In this document: positions 1 through 7,228 of the stretch, in pieces
Layout of the letters: the number at the start of each line of letters is the position of its first letter
How positions within the stretch are numbered: position 1 is the stretch's first letter
Source: Dehalococcoidia bacterium
Lineage (GTDB): Bacteria; Chloroflexota; Dehalococcoidia; SZUA-161
Direction of reading: 5' to 3'
NCBI GenBank assembly: GCA_014859215.1
Contig: JACUUS010000038.1
Span: 1 to 15,493 of the forward strand
DNA length: 15,493 bases
Notes under the pieces: generated by a model
What the model was told of the DNA's origin: nothing
Database searches by the model: none
The model's input: the letters and a program-made list of their open reading frames with translations, nothing else
Program-made: the position numbers and the translations under genes

Positions 1-2
1 AC

Positions 3-425
3 CCCAATGAACTTAGAGTAGACACCTACTGTTCCAGCGGTGCAGGGGGACAGCATGTCAACAAGGTCGACTCGGCTGTTCGAATAACACATCTCCCAAC
101 CGGTATAGTTGTCTTCTGCCAGGATGAGCGCTCTCAGATCAAAAACAGAGCCAAGGCCATGGCTGTGCTCCGGGCACGCTTGCTGGATAGAGAACGACAG
201 CGACAATTCCAGGAGGTTTCGGATACTCGCCGTCTCCAGGTAGGAACCGGTGAACGTTCAGAGAAGATCAGAACCTATAATTTCCCTCAGGGCAGGGTGA
301 CCGATCATCGCATCGGGTTGACCGTACACAACCTCGAGAGCATTCTCGAGGGCAACCTCGATGAGATAATAGGTTCCCTGACCTCGGCAGATGAGGCAAG
401 CAAGCTGGAGGCCAGGGTTGCATGA
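3..425 (+). CDS. prfA: Peptide chain release factor 1 (RF1), C-terminal 140 residues, 5' end outside window
   Basis: RF1 recognises UAA and UAG stop codons in the ribosomal A site and triggers hydrolysis of peptidyl-tRNA. The visible part begins just before the catalytic loop SSGAGGQHVNK, whose GGQ glutamine is encoded at 51-53. It continues through the conserved segments RITHLPTGIVV, QDERSQ.KN.AKA and RTYNFPQGRVTDHRI, typical of RF1 and RF2 domain 3. RF1 is preferred over RF2 from the C-terminal wording and the linked prmC, but the codon-recognition tripeptide (PxT against SPF) lies upstream of the window. The reading frame is open to the left edge, so the gene is truncated only by the window. 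Its stop codon overlaps the prmC start (ATGA), indicating translational coupling. Confidence in the family is very high; the RF1 versus RF2 choice is slightly less certain. Confidence 0.95.
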   Translation, partial: PNELRVDTYCSSGAGGQHVNKVDSAVRITHLPTGIVVFCQDERSQIKNRAKAMAVLRARLLDRERQRQFQEVSDTRRLQVGTGERSEKIRTYNFPQGRVTDHRIGLTVHNLESILEGNLDEIIGSLTSADEASKLEARVA

Positions 426-1276
426 TCCTGAAACAGGTCCTCAGGGCAACGGCTGATGAGTTCGAGAGCATCGGTCTGGAAGACGGACGTCTTGAAGCCG
501 AGATTCTCCTCAGGCACCTGCTTGGATTGGACAGGTCTGCCTTCCACTGTAACCCTGAACTCAAACTAACCCGGGACCAAATTCAAGGCCTGTCAATCCT
601 CGTCAAGCGTCGCCTCAATCGCGAACCATCAGCCTATATTACAGGACACAAAGAATTCTTCGGACTGGACTTTGAAGTCGCGCCCTCAGTGCTGATTCCG
701 CGTCCGGAGACTGAATTGCTGGTCGAGAAAGCAATCAGCGTCGCCCGATCTGTGGAATCTGGCAGAGCGATACTGGCGGACATTGGAACAGGGTGCGGGG
801 CTATAGCGGTCGCACTTGCTTCACAATTGCCTGATGCTGCTATTTACGCTTCGGACATCTCGCCCCTCGCCCTGCGAATTGCGCGGCGAAATATCAACCG
901 GCACGGGTTCGGCGATCGGATAGTGTTGCTCGAGGGAAACCTCCTTGATCCCCTGCCAGAACGTGCTTCCATCATAGTGGCAAACTTGCCCTACATCCGT
1001 ACCTCGGATTTACCCCGCTTGGGCCCCGAGATAGCCATGTTCGAGCCAGGGGCAGCTCTCGATGGGGGGCCTGACGGCCTACTGTTCGTGCGAGCTTTGC
1101 TGAGGCAAGCCCGAAGCAAGCTGGAGCCAGGAGGCGCAATCCTGCTGGAAATAGGACAGAGCCAGGGCGAGGAAGTCCGCCGGACCGCTGGGGAAGCTTT
1201 CCCTTATGCCGAACTCGGTTCCTATACCGACCTTAGCGGGATCGAACGCGTAATAGCCGTTCAAACCCGTGCCTGA
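422..1276 (+). CDS. prmC: Release factor glutamine N5-methyltransferase PrmC
   Basis: PrmC uses S-adenosylmethionine to methylate the GGQ glutamine of release factors, which increases termination efficiency; its substrate gene lies immediately upstream with a 4-base overlap. The 284-residue length is normal for the family. An N-terminal helical substrate-binding domain (about residues 1-75) ends in the conserved YITGHKEFFGL stretch. LIPRPETE follows at 91-98, then SAM motif I DIGTGCG at 120-126, an acidic ASD at 143-145, and the active-site tetrapeptide at 188-191. That tetrapeptide reads NLPY instead of the textbook NPPY, which is the one oddity. The asparagine and tyrosine expected to hold the glutamine amide are kept, so the enzyme should be active. 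The start is fixed by the overlap with prfA. No recognisable terminator follows before the convergent rimI-like gene. Confidence 0.95.
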   Translation: MILKQVLRATADEFESIGLEDGRLEAEILLRHLLGLDRSAFHCNPELKLTRDQIQGLSILVKRRLNREPSAYITGHKEFFGLDFEVAPSVLIPRPETELLVEKAISVARSVESGRAILADIGTGCGAIAVALASQLPDAAIYASDISPLALRIARRNINRHGFGDRIVLLEGNLLDPLPERASIIVANLPYIRTSDLPRLGPEIAMFEPGAALDGGPDGLLFVRALLRQARSKLEPGGAILLEIGQSQGEEVRRTAGEAFPYAELGSYTDLSGIERVIAVQTRA

Positions 1277-1364
1277 GCTTTCAGGACCATGCAAGAGAAT
1301 TATTCGTCCACCAGTCTAGAATTAATGTCAGCGTATCATTACTGGACATAAGGCTTCGCTGTAC

Positions 1365-2021
1365 CTACCCTACAGGTATATGCTGACCGGATCTCCGGGA
1401 GTAGTCTTCCGCCATGTTTTTCAGGTTCTCGCGGAATTCAGGTGAGGATATGTCGCTGGTAGTCATTATGACCGCGTCTTCCCTGTTGTCCGTATAGTAC
1501 CCCTTGCGCAGTGACATCTCGTCAAAGCCAAACTTCCTGTAGAGGCGCTTCGCAGCTTCGTTCGACACCCTTACCTCGAGTGTAAGGTGCCTGATACCGT
1601 GCTGATAAGCCAGGTTGATTACAGCAAACAAGAGATGCTCGCCCACTCCTTGTTTACGATGCGTCTCGCGAACCGCGATGGTTGACAGATGACCTTCGTC
1701 TGCCGCAAACCAGACCCCGGCAAAACCAAGGACGAACTCCCGGTATTCATGCTCTTCCGTCTCTCCCCTGAGGAAGCGGACCAGGCCCGATCTTAGCCTG
1801 TCATAGGCTGAGGGCTGTATTCTCGCGTCTCTCCTCGCTTCATCTAAAGAGGCGTTCCGATCGTTGGTGGCTTTCCTGTAAGCCACGAGGTAGTGCGTCA
1901 GGCCGTCGGATGTAAGCTCACGCCTGAAGTTCGTAGTCGGCCATGGCGGAGGGAAGGCTTCGTGTTCGATCTCGGAAACTTGCGGTATGTCTTCGAGAAT
2001 CATTTCTCTAATCAGATGCAT
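1365..2021 (-). CDS. rimI: RimI-like GNAT N-acetyltransferase with internal insertion
   Basis: GNAT-fold acetyltransferase of the RimI type; RimI acetylates the N-terminal alanine of ribosomal protein bS18 using acetyl-CoA. An N-terminal IREMILEDIPQVSEIE helix is followed by the conserved aromatic/proline PPPW segment. Acetyl-CoA motif A is HLSTIAVRETHRKQGVGEHLL (residues 111-131, with the Q-x-G-x-G loop). The C-terminal LYRKFGF and YYTDNREDAVIM stretches are characteristic of RimI. At 218 residues it is longer than the usual 150 or so, because residues 51-96 form a charged insertion between early strands. The frame is open further upstream to 2198, but that extension has no family features. 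I chose the ATG at 2021, where IR.M..EDI alignment begins and an extended -10 box lies just upstream. It is convergent with prmC. Function as RimI rather than a relative is likely but not proven. Confidence 0.82.
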   Translation of the reverse strand: MHLIREMILEDIPQVSEIEHEAFPPPWPTTNFRRELTSDGLTHYLVAYRKATNDRNASLDEARRDARIQPSAYDRLRSGLVRFLRGETEEHEYREFVLGFAGVWFAADEGHLSTIAVRETHRKQGVGEHLLFAVINLAYQHGIRHLTLEVRVSNEAAKRLYRKFGFDEMSLRKGYYTDNREDAVIMTTSDISSPEFRENLKNMAEDYSRRSGQHIPVG

Positions 2022-2028
2022 AATCTTT

Positions 2029-2037
2029 ATTTTAGCA
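2029..2037 (-). promoter_or_regulatory. Extended -10 promoter for the rimI-like gene (possible leaderless mRNA)
   Basis: Read on the minus strand, the sequence is TGCTAAAAT: a TGn extension followed by TAAAAT, five of six matches to the sigma70 -10 consensus. No good -35 box is present at the expected distance, which extended -10 promoters can tolerate. Transcription would begin at about 2021-2022, essentially on the A of the chosen ATG, so the message would be leaderless. This fits the absence of a convincing Shine-Dalgarno before that start. It is an inference from sequence only. Confidence 0.35.
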
Positions 2038-2121
2038 TATGCCAGCTTATTTGAGAGTGGACATGAGCAGGCAGAGTGAGTCGGATCACCTATCGCAGCT
2101 TTCTCCAGTCGCCTTCGAACC

Positions 2122-2150
2122 TTGACAAAGAATCTCCAAGCTGGCATACT
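2122..2150 (+). promoter_or_regulatory. Sigma70-type promoter for the methylmalonyl-CoA/C4 cluster
   Basis: A perfect TTGACA (2122-2127), a 17-base spacer and CATACT (2145-2150, four of six matches) preceded by TGG make a good -35 plus extended -10 promoter. The predicted start of transcription is near 2157. It is the only strong promoter I found in the divergent region, and it points into the long gene cluster that begins at 2479. Confidence 0.6.
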
Positions 2151-2156
2151 GACACT

Positions 2157-2478
2157 GGGCAATCGCTTCCCGTGGTGCTCGTTCGGATTAAGAGACAATG
2201 TGAAACAAGACCGTCTCCTGTTTCTCGACTTCGCTCACAGGGCAAATGATATCCACGATCCTAGCAGAGTACCATTATCATTCTTCTCCATGGAAATCAA
2301 CCCTCTTGCCCTGCTCCAGGAGAGTGGTCTCAGGAACAACGGCAGTCTCCCTGAAACACGAACAGCAACTTCCCGAGTAAGTCCTGCCTGCCCGGCGGGC
2401 CCAAACGCGAACTGTAATCCCCGAAATGAAGGCACTATAGAGTTTCTACCAGTGTCAGGCTAAGAAAGGAGTCGCCTG
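2157..2478 (+). promoter_or_regulatory. Long untranslated leader upstream of the mmdA-like gene
   Basis: If the promoter at 2122-2150 is used, about 320 bases precede the first gene. An open frame crosses this region from a TTG at 2122, but its start lies on the -35 box and its composition is not protein-like. A 44-codon frame starts at the ATG at 2246 with only a weak AGGG upstream. Possible alternative pairings include GAGAC (2192-2196) with GTCTC (2213-2217), and the mutually exclusive GAAACA (2202-2207) with TGTTTC (2219-2224). I recognise no riboswitch class: no T-box core and no cobalamin box. A GTTTCTACC string at 2442-2450 resembles part of the purine riboswitch, but the rest is missing. 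Regulatory function is unproven. Confidence 0.4.
2431..2478 (+). promoter_or_regulatory. Tandem hairpins ending in a stem around the mmdA-like Shine-Dalgarno
   Basis: Two adjacent stems can form at the end of the leader. The first pairs GGCACT (2431-2436) with AGTGTC (2451-2456), with one G-U pair, and contains an inner TAGA/TCTA stem. The second pairs CAGGC (2456-2460) with GCCTG (2474-2478), leaving the AGGAG ribosome-binding site (2467-2471) in a 13-base loop directly before the ATG at 2479. The two stems share one base at most. Such a layout could tune initiation of the first gene, but the second stem is only five pairs. Confidence 0.35.
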
Positions 2479-4032
2479 ATGGCAACGGTGTTTGACCGTA
2501 TCAAGGATTTACGAGAACGTCAGGAAAAAGAGAAAGCCCTGGGTGGCCCCAAGACAATTGAGAAGCAACACCAGGCAGGCAAGCTAACCGCGAGAGAAAG
2601 GCTAGACCTTCTTTTTGACCCCGGTAGCTTCAACGAACTCGACATGTTTGTTCGACACCGCTGCGCGGACTTCGAGATGCAGAAGACATTCATAGCAGGA
2701 GAAGGCGTGGTTACGGGTTACGGGACCGTAAACGGGCGGCCGGTGTGTGCTTTCTCTCAAGATTTCACCTCGAGAGGAGGGACACTTGGCGAGATGCACG
2801 CCAGGAAAATTTGCAAGGTAATGGACCTGTCAATGCGCATGGGCGTGCCCGTAATAGGCCTTAACGATTCCGGAGGGGCGAGAATTCAGGAGGGCGTTGA
2901 CGCGCTTTCCGGGTACGGAAGCATATTCTTTCGCAATTCCTGTGCTTCCGGCGTTATTCCGCAGATCTCCGCCATAATGGGGCCGACCGCTGGAGGAGCT
3001 GTCTATTCACCGGCGATGACAGACTGGCTCTTCATGGTGGAAAAAACCAGCTATATGTTCATAACAGGCCCGGACGTCATCAAGACAGTCAGCGGGGAGC
3101 AGATCGACTTCGAAAACCTGGGCGGAGCTACAGTCCACAATGTGAAAAGCGGCGTGGCGCACTTCGCCTGCGCGAACGACCGGGACACGATCGAGATGAT
3201 CAAGGACCTCCTCAGTTACCTTCCATCCAACAACATGGAAGACCCGCCGCTGGTCGATTCCCCGGATGATCCGAACCGTACCGACCCCTCCCTGGACAGT
3301 CTTATCCCCGACAGCCCCCGCCAGAGCTATGATATGAGGGATGTGATACGGTCCCTCGTGGATGACGGGCGCATACTTGAGCCGCACAGTCAGTACGCCC
3401 AGAACATGATCGTATGTTTCGCGCGGATGAACGGCAGGACTGTGGGTATTATCGCCAACCAGCCTCTATTCATCGCGGGCAGCCTGGATGTGAATGCATC
3501 GGACAAGGCTACGCGCTTCATCAGGTTCTGCGATTCCTTCAACATACCTTTGCTTACGCTGGTAGATGTTCCAGGCTACCTTCCAGGCACAGACCAGGAA
3601 TGGTCGGGGATTATCAGGCACGGCGCCAAACTATTGTGGTGCTACTCTGAAGCCACCGTACCCAAGGTAACCATGATAGTGCGCAAGGCGTATGGGGGCG
3701 CCTATCTCGCCATGTGCGCGAAAGAACTCGGCGCCGACATGGTCTTCGCGTGGCCTTCAGCCGAGATAGCCGTAATGGGCGCCGAAGGAGCCGCGAATAT
3801 CATTCACCGACGCGAGATCTCTGAAGCAGCCGACCAACAGGCGAAGCTCCAGGAGAAGATTAACGAATACAGGTCATTATTCTATAATCCATATGTAGCA
3901 GCAGCACGGGGATTGGTGGACGAGGTCATAGTACCGCATGATTCCCGCCCTAAGATCATAGCGGCTCTCGAGTTTCTATCCTGCAAGCGTGAGACAAGGC
4001 CGCCCAAGAAACACGGGAATATCCCGGTATAA
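2479..4032 (+). CDS. mmdA: Methylmalonyl-CoA carboxyltransferase, 12S/MmdA-type subunit
   Basis: Carboxyltransferase of the acyl-CoA carboxylase beta family, which moves a carboxyl group between biotin and an acyl-CoA. The 517 residues match the size of MmdA, PccB and the 12S transcarboxylase subunit. Oxyanion-hole segments are visible: NDSGGARIQEG (129-139), GPTAGGAVYSPA (168-179), then VDVPGYLPGTDQEW (362-375) and RKAYGGAYLAMC (402-413). The last segment and the following AWPSAEIAVMGAEGAANII match the transcarboxylase 12S/MmdA wording. Actinobacterial propionyl-CoA carboxylases have aspartate where Leu410 lies here. This favours methylmalonyl-CoA as substrate. The start is supported by AGGAG eight bases before the ATG. 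It heads the cluster; the biotin carrier is probably the domain at the end of the 4310-6262 product. A propionyl-CoA carboxylase using a biotin carboxylase encoded elsewhere remains possible. Confidence 0.88.
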   Translation: MATVFDRIKDLRERQEKEKALGGPKTIEKQHQAGKLTARERLDLLFDPGSFNELDMFVRHRCADFEMQKTFIAGEGVVTGYGTVNGRPVCAFSQDFTSRGGTLGEMHARKICKVMDLSMRMGVPVIGLNDSGGARIQEGVDALSGYGSIFFRNSCASGVIPQISAIMGPTAGGAVYSPAMTDWLFMVEKTSYMFITGPDVIKTVSGEQIDFENLGGATVHNVKSGVAHFACANDRDTIEMIKDLLSYLPSNNMEDPPLVDSPDDPNRTDPSLDSLIPDSPRQSYDMRDVIRSLVDDGRILEPHSQYAQNMIVCFARMNGRTVGIIANQPLFIAGSLDVNASDKATRFIRFCDSFNIPLLTLVDVPGYLPGTDQEWSGIIRHGAKLLWCYSEATVPKVTMIVRKAYGGAYLAMCAKELGADMVFAWPSAEIAVMGAEGAANIIHRREISEAADQQAKLQEKINEYRSLFYNPYVAAARGLVDEVIVPHDSRPKIIAALEFLSCKRETRPPKKHGNIPV

Positions 4033-4051
4033 ACCGTCTGAGGTGTGAACT

Positions 4052-4258
4052 ATGAGCACGGGTACACGCACGGAGGCAGATAAGAAGAAGGTAATCGCGG
4101 CTATCATCTCCGGCGTTTCGTCGTTCATGCAAGAAGAACAGGTCATTCAGGCAGAATTGCCGCGGCGGCAGGCTGCAAGGGTTACCAGTGTCTGGTCCCT
4201 GCTGGGGAGAGAGGAACTGATGCGAATGCGAACCATGTGGCAGAGACGGTTAGTCTAG
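4052..4258 (+). CDS. Small soluble protein resembling the cytoplasmic tail of OadG/MmdD-type decarboxylase subunits
   Basis: This 68-residue protein sits between the two carboxyltransferase genes, 19 bases after the first and 51 before the second. Its pattern is a VIAAIISGVSSF helix, a basic RRQAARV stretch, then S-V-W-x-x-x-G-R-E-E-x-M. It resembles the C-terminal tail of OadG-family proteins as I remember them (AI-AAI, then W-x-x-x-GR). Those proteins begin with a membrane helix that anchors sodium-pumping decarboxylases; here no hydrophobic helix is present. A reasonable inference is a small assembly factor joining the 12S-like and 5S-like subunits in a soluble complex. A weak GAGGTG precedes the ATG. 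Position and codon use support a real gene; the function is inferred and the family match is tentative. Confidence 0.65.
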   Translation: MSTGTRTEADKKKVIAAIISGVSSFMQEEQVIQAELPRRQAARVTSVWSLLGREELMRMRTMWQRRLV

Positions 4259-4309
4259 GCCAGGGATCTAAACCAGCTGCTGTCCGTTCAAAATAAGGAG
4301 GCAACGAAC

Positions 4310-6262
4310 ATGGCTCAGAAGAAACAAACAGGGTCAAAAGTAGAGAACCGGCTAAGGATATGCGATACCACTTTCCGTGACGCGCACCAGTCATCGTTTG
4401 CCACCCGAATGCGGATCGAAGACATGGAGCCGGTCGCAGCCGAGATGAACAAGGTTGGATTCTACTCCATGGAGGTCTGGGGCGGGGCCACCTTTGACGT
4501 GTGCACCCGCTTCCTGAACGAAGACCCTTGGGAGAGAGTCCGCATTCTCAAGAGGCTGATGCCAGATACTCCTCTTCAGATGCTGCTCCGCGGTCAGAAC
4601 CTGGTGGGGTATCGCAATTATGCCGATGACGTTGTCAAAGATTTCGTCCATCACTCCGCTGAAGTAGGTATCGACATCTTCCGCGTTTTCGACGCTTTGA
4701 ATGACGAACGAAACATGCAGGCTTCATTCGCCGCCATAAAGGAAAGCGGCAAACATATTCAGGCATGTTTGAGTTTCTCCCTCACTGAAAATAAGCTCGG
4801 CGGGCCTGTCTACACGATCGAGTACTTCGTCAACAAGGCGCGTATCTTCCAGGACATGGGAGCCCACAGCATATGCATCAAGGACATGGCGGGGCTTCTA
4901 TCCCCTTACGATGCATATAATCTGATCAAGGCAATGAAACAGGCCCTCAGGATTCCGGTGGAGTTGCATACGCACTATACAAGCGGAATGGCGTCGATGA
5001 CCTGCCTTAAAGCTATCGAGGCAGGTGTCGATATCATAGACACTGCACTGGCCCCGTTCGCCTTGCGTTCCTCGCAGCCCGCGAGCGAGCCCATCGTAGC
5101 CGCGCTCCAGGGTACAGACCGGGACACAGGCCTTGACCTTGCAATCCTGCTGAAGCTGGATGAGTACTTTGAATCTATCGCGCCCAAGTACCGCAGTTAC
5201 CTGGATACAAGCAAGATGTCCGTTATCGATACGGGCGTTTTGATGCACCAGGTTCCCGGCGGAATGACGACCAACCTTGTGGCGCAGCTCAAGGAGGCTG
5301 ATGCGCTCGACAGGCTTCACGAAGTTCATGCCGAGCTCCCGCGCACCCGCAAGGAGCTCGGTTATCCTCCGCTGGTAACTCCAACCAGCCAGATTGTCGG
5401 TATCCAGGCTGTCCAGAACGTGCTCTTTGGCAGGTACAAGATGATCTCAGGCCAGGTCAAGGATTATGTTTACGGCCTCTATGGTAGACCTCCGGCTCCC
5501 GTTGACCCGGAAGTCCAGAAAATAGTCCTGAAGGGATACGAACGAGGCGAGACTCCTATTACAACCCGCGCGGCAGACATCCTTGAACCTGAAATGGAGA
5601 AGGCCAAAGAGGCCACCAAGGGCATTGCCAAAGATGTAGGCGATGTGCTCGTCTATGCGATGTACCCGCAGACCGGCATGAGATTCCTCCGCTGGAAGTA
5701 CGGCCTTGAACCGGTACCCGATTCAGCGAAGCCGAAGTCAATTGCCGACGTGAAGAAGGAGGACGATCTCATAGCTAAGGCGCTGGCCGGTAAACTGGTG
5801 GAGAAGGTGGAAAAGCCCGTGCCCGCTAAAGGCCCGGGAATTCGCACTTTCAATGTGTTCGTGGAGGACGAATACTACCGGGTGGAAGTCGAGCCAACCG
5901 GGGAGACTCATGTCGCAGGCCCGGTGGCCAATCAGGTAACCAGACCTGCACCTGCGGCGCCAAAATCCACGGTTCCCGCCCGAAACGAAGCGCCTGCACC
6001 CGCGGCCGCATCCGCACCGGCTCCCGTCGCTGTCGCCGAAGGAGACATCACCGTCGCCGCGCCAATGCCAGGTACGATCATCCGGTATGTCGTAAATGTG
6101 GGGGACAAGGTTAAGGCGGGCGATATCGTGGTCATGCTGGAAGCTATGAAGATGGAGAACGCCATCCCGGCTCCCAGCGCCGGTGTTATTAAGGCCGTCA
6201 ATTTCGGGCCCGGAGCTTCAGTGAAGAAGGGCGCTGTCTTAACCATCATAACTCGCGAGTAG
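4310..6262 (+). CDS. pycB: Pyruvate/oxaloacetate carboxyltransferase (5S type) fused to a biotin carrier domain
   Basis: Transfers carboxyl between biotin and pyruvate to interconvert pyruvate and oxaloacetate. The TIM-barrel domain (about 13-300) shows CDTTFRDAHQS with metal ligand Asp19, SICIKDMAG with Lys191, the lysine expected to be carbamylated, and HTH with His220 and His222. A conserved post-barrel domain extends to about residue 470. A proline- and alanine-rich linker around 540-575 leads to a biotinyl domain, whose EAMKMEN motif places the biotinylated lysine at residue 614, 36 residues before the end, the usual spacing. The 650-residue length fits PycB/OadA proteins. There is no biotin carboxylase domain or gene nearby and no OadB-like membrane pump. 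With the adjacent 12S-type gene this suggests a methylmalonyl-CoA:pyruvate transcarboxylase; subunit B of a two-part pyruvate carboxylase is the alternative. A clear AAGGAGG precedes the ATG. Confidence 0.9.
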   Translation: MAQKKQTGSKVENRLRICDTTFRDAHQSSFATRMRIEDMEPVAAEMNKVGFYSMEVWGGATFDVCTRFLNEDPWERVRILKRLMPDTPLQMLLRGQNLVGYRNYADDVVKDFVHHSAEVGIDIFRVFDALNDERNMQASFAAIKESGKHIQACLSFSLTENKLGGPVYTIEYFVNKARIFQDMGAHSICIKDMAGLLSPYDAYNLIKAMKQALRIPVELHTHYTSGMASMTCLKAIEAGVDIIDTALAPFALRSSQPASEPIVAALQGTDRDTGLDLAILLKLDEYFESIAPKYRSYLDTSKMSVIDTGVLMHQVPGGMTTNLVAQLKEADALDRLHEVHAELPRTRKELGYPPLVTPTSQIVGIQAVQNVLFGRYKMISGQVKDYVYGLYGRPPAPVDPEVQKIVLKGYERGETPITTRAADILEPEMEKAKEATKGIAKDVGDVLVYAMYPQTGMRFLRWKYGLEPVPDSAKPKSIADVKKEDDLIAKALAGKLVEKVEKPVPAKGPGIRTFNVFVEDEYYRVEVEPTGETHVAGPVANQVTRPAPAAPKSTVPARNEAPAPAAASAPAPVAVAEGDITVAAPMPGTIIRYVVNVGDKVKAGDIVVMLEAMKMENAIPAPSAGVIKAVNFGPGASVKKGAVLTIITRE

Positions 6263-6289
6263 AAGCGGGCAAGAACTAAAGGAGGAAAC

Positions 6290-7216
6290 ATGCGCAGCAA
6301 GATCACAGTTGTGGGCGCGGGAAATGTAGGAGCCACCTGCGCTCAACGGCTGGCCGAACGTGGCTATGCAGACGTCGTCCTCGTGGACATAATTGAAGGA
6401 CTGCCTCAGGGTAAGGCGCTGGATATGCTGCAAAGCGGACCCGTTGTAGGTTTTGACTCCAGATTGACCGGGACGAATGGCTATGAGGAGACCAAGGGTT
6501 CCGATATTGCGATCATAACCTCCGGGGTACCCAGAAAGCCGGGAATGAGCCGCGACGATCTCGTATTGACCAACATGAAGATAGTCAAGAGCGTCACCGA
6601 GGAACTGGTGAAGTATTCACCCAAATGCATAATCATTGTTGTGGCAAACCCGCTGGACGCTATGGCTCAACTCGCGCTCAAAGTGAGCAGTTTCCCTCGA
6701 AACAGGGTCATGGGGATGTCCGGCATACTGGATACGGCGCGATTCAGGACTTTCCTGGCGGCCGAGCTGGAAGTCTCCGTCGAAGACGTCGCCGCATATG
6801 TGCTCGGGGGGCACGGCGACACGATGATCCCTCTCACAAGGATGGCGACGGTCGGAGGCGTACCCATAACCGAGATTCTGCCCGCGGAGACGATATCGAA
6901 GATTGTTGAACGGACAGTCAAGGGCGGCGGCGAGATAGTCTCGCTGCTCAAGACCGGAAGCGCGTATTATGCGCCTTCAGCGGGTGTCGTCCAGATGGTT
7001 GACGCGATTGTCCTCGATAAGAAGCGGATCTTACCCGTCGCGGCGTATCTGGAAGGCGAGTACGGCATCAATGGGGTCTTCGTGGGTGTCCCGGCCAAGC
7101 TAGGAAAGAACGGCATTGAGCAAATCTTTGAGATAAAACTCACGCCACAGGAGCAAGAAGCCCTGAAAAAGTCCGCTGATGCTGTGGTCGAGCTCGTCAA
7201 CATAATGAAAATATAG
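6290..7216 (+). CDS. mdh: Malate dehydrogenase (LDH-like type), NAD-dependent
   Basis: Interconverts malate and oxaloacetate with NAD. The Rossmann motif GAGNVG lies at 9-14 and Asp33, at the end of the second strand, favours NAD over NADP. The substrate loop PRKPGMSRDD (81-90) contributes Arg82 and Arg88 in the arrangement typical of malate rather than lactate dehydrogenases. VANPLD (118-123), the SGILDTARF segment with Asp148 and Arg151, and the catalytic GGHGDTMIPL (His175) are all present. At 308 residues it belongs to the short, lactate-dehydrogenase-like group found in Chloroflexota and many anaerobes. A strong AAAGGAGG precedes the ATG by a few bases. It lies 27 bases after the carboxyltransferase and 12 bases before fumarase alpha, so oxaloacetate made upstream in the pathway is its natural substrate. 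Confidence 0.95.
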   Translation: MRSKITVVGAGNVGATCAQRLAERGYADVVLVDIIEGLPQGKALDMLQSGPVVGFDSRLTGTNGYEETKGSDIAIITSGVPRKPGMSRDDLVLTNMKIVKSVTEELVKYSPKCIIIVVANPLDAMAQLALKVSSFPRNRVMGMSGILDTARFRTFLAAELEVSVEDVAAYVLGGHGDTMIPLTRMATVGGVPITEILPAETISKIVERTVKGGGEIVSLLKTGSAYYAPSAGVVQMVDAIVLDKKRILPVAAYLEGEYGINGVFVGVPAKLGKNGIEQIFEIKLTPQEQEALKKSADAVVELVNIMKI

Positions 7217-7228
7217 TGGACACTGACA

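Noticed and set aside
1302..1378. Intrinsic terminator between prmC and the rimI-like gene
   Set aside because: TAATG/CATTA and CCAGT/ACTGG arms can pair only imperfectly or overlap, and no U-run follows on the plus strand; a TACCT/AGGTA stem at the rimI end is too short.
2022..2198. N-terminal extension of the rimI-like protein by 59 residues
   Set aside because: It has no GNAT features, runs across the divergent promoter region, and the ATG at 2021 aligns with the family start.
2246..2380. 44-codon frame as a possible leader peptide
   Set aside because: Only a weak AGGG precedes it, and there is no run of regulatory codons and no paired attenuator with a U-run.
2431..2460. Purine riboswitch suggested by GTTTCTACC
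   Set aside because: The flanking P1 TATA junction, the L2 and L3 kissing loops and the closing stem are absent, and the downstream gene is unrelated to purines.
2122..2463. Open frame of 113 codons (TTG start) in the leader before the mmdA-like gene
   Set aside because: The start lies on the -35 box, there is no ribosome-binding site, the composition is not protein-like and no family feature is visible.
3007..3387. Long minus-strand open frames inside the carboxyltransferase and other genes
   Set aside because: They are antisense to strongly conserved coding sequence, have no ribosome-binding sites and read like mirror frames of the real genes.
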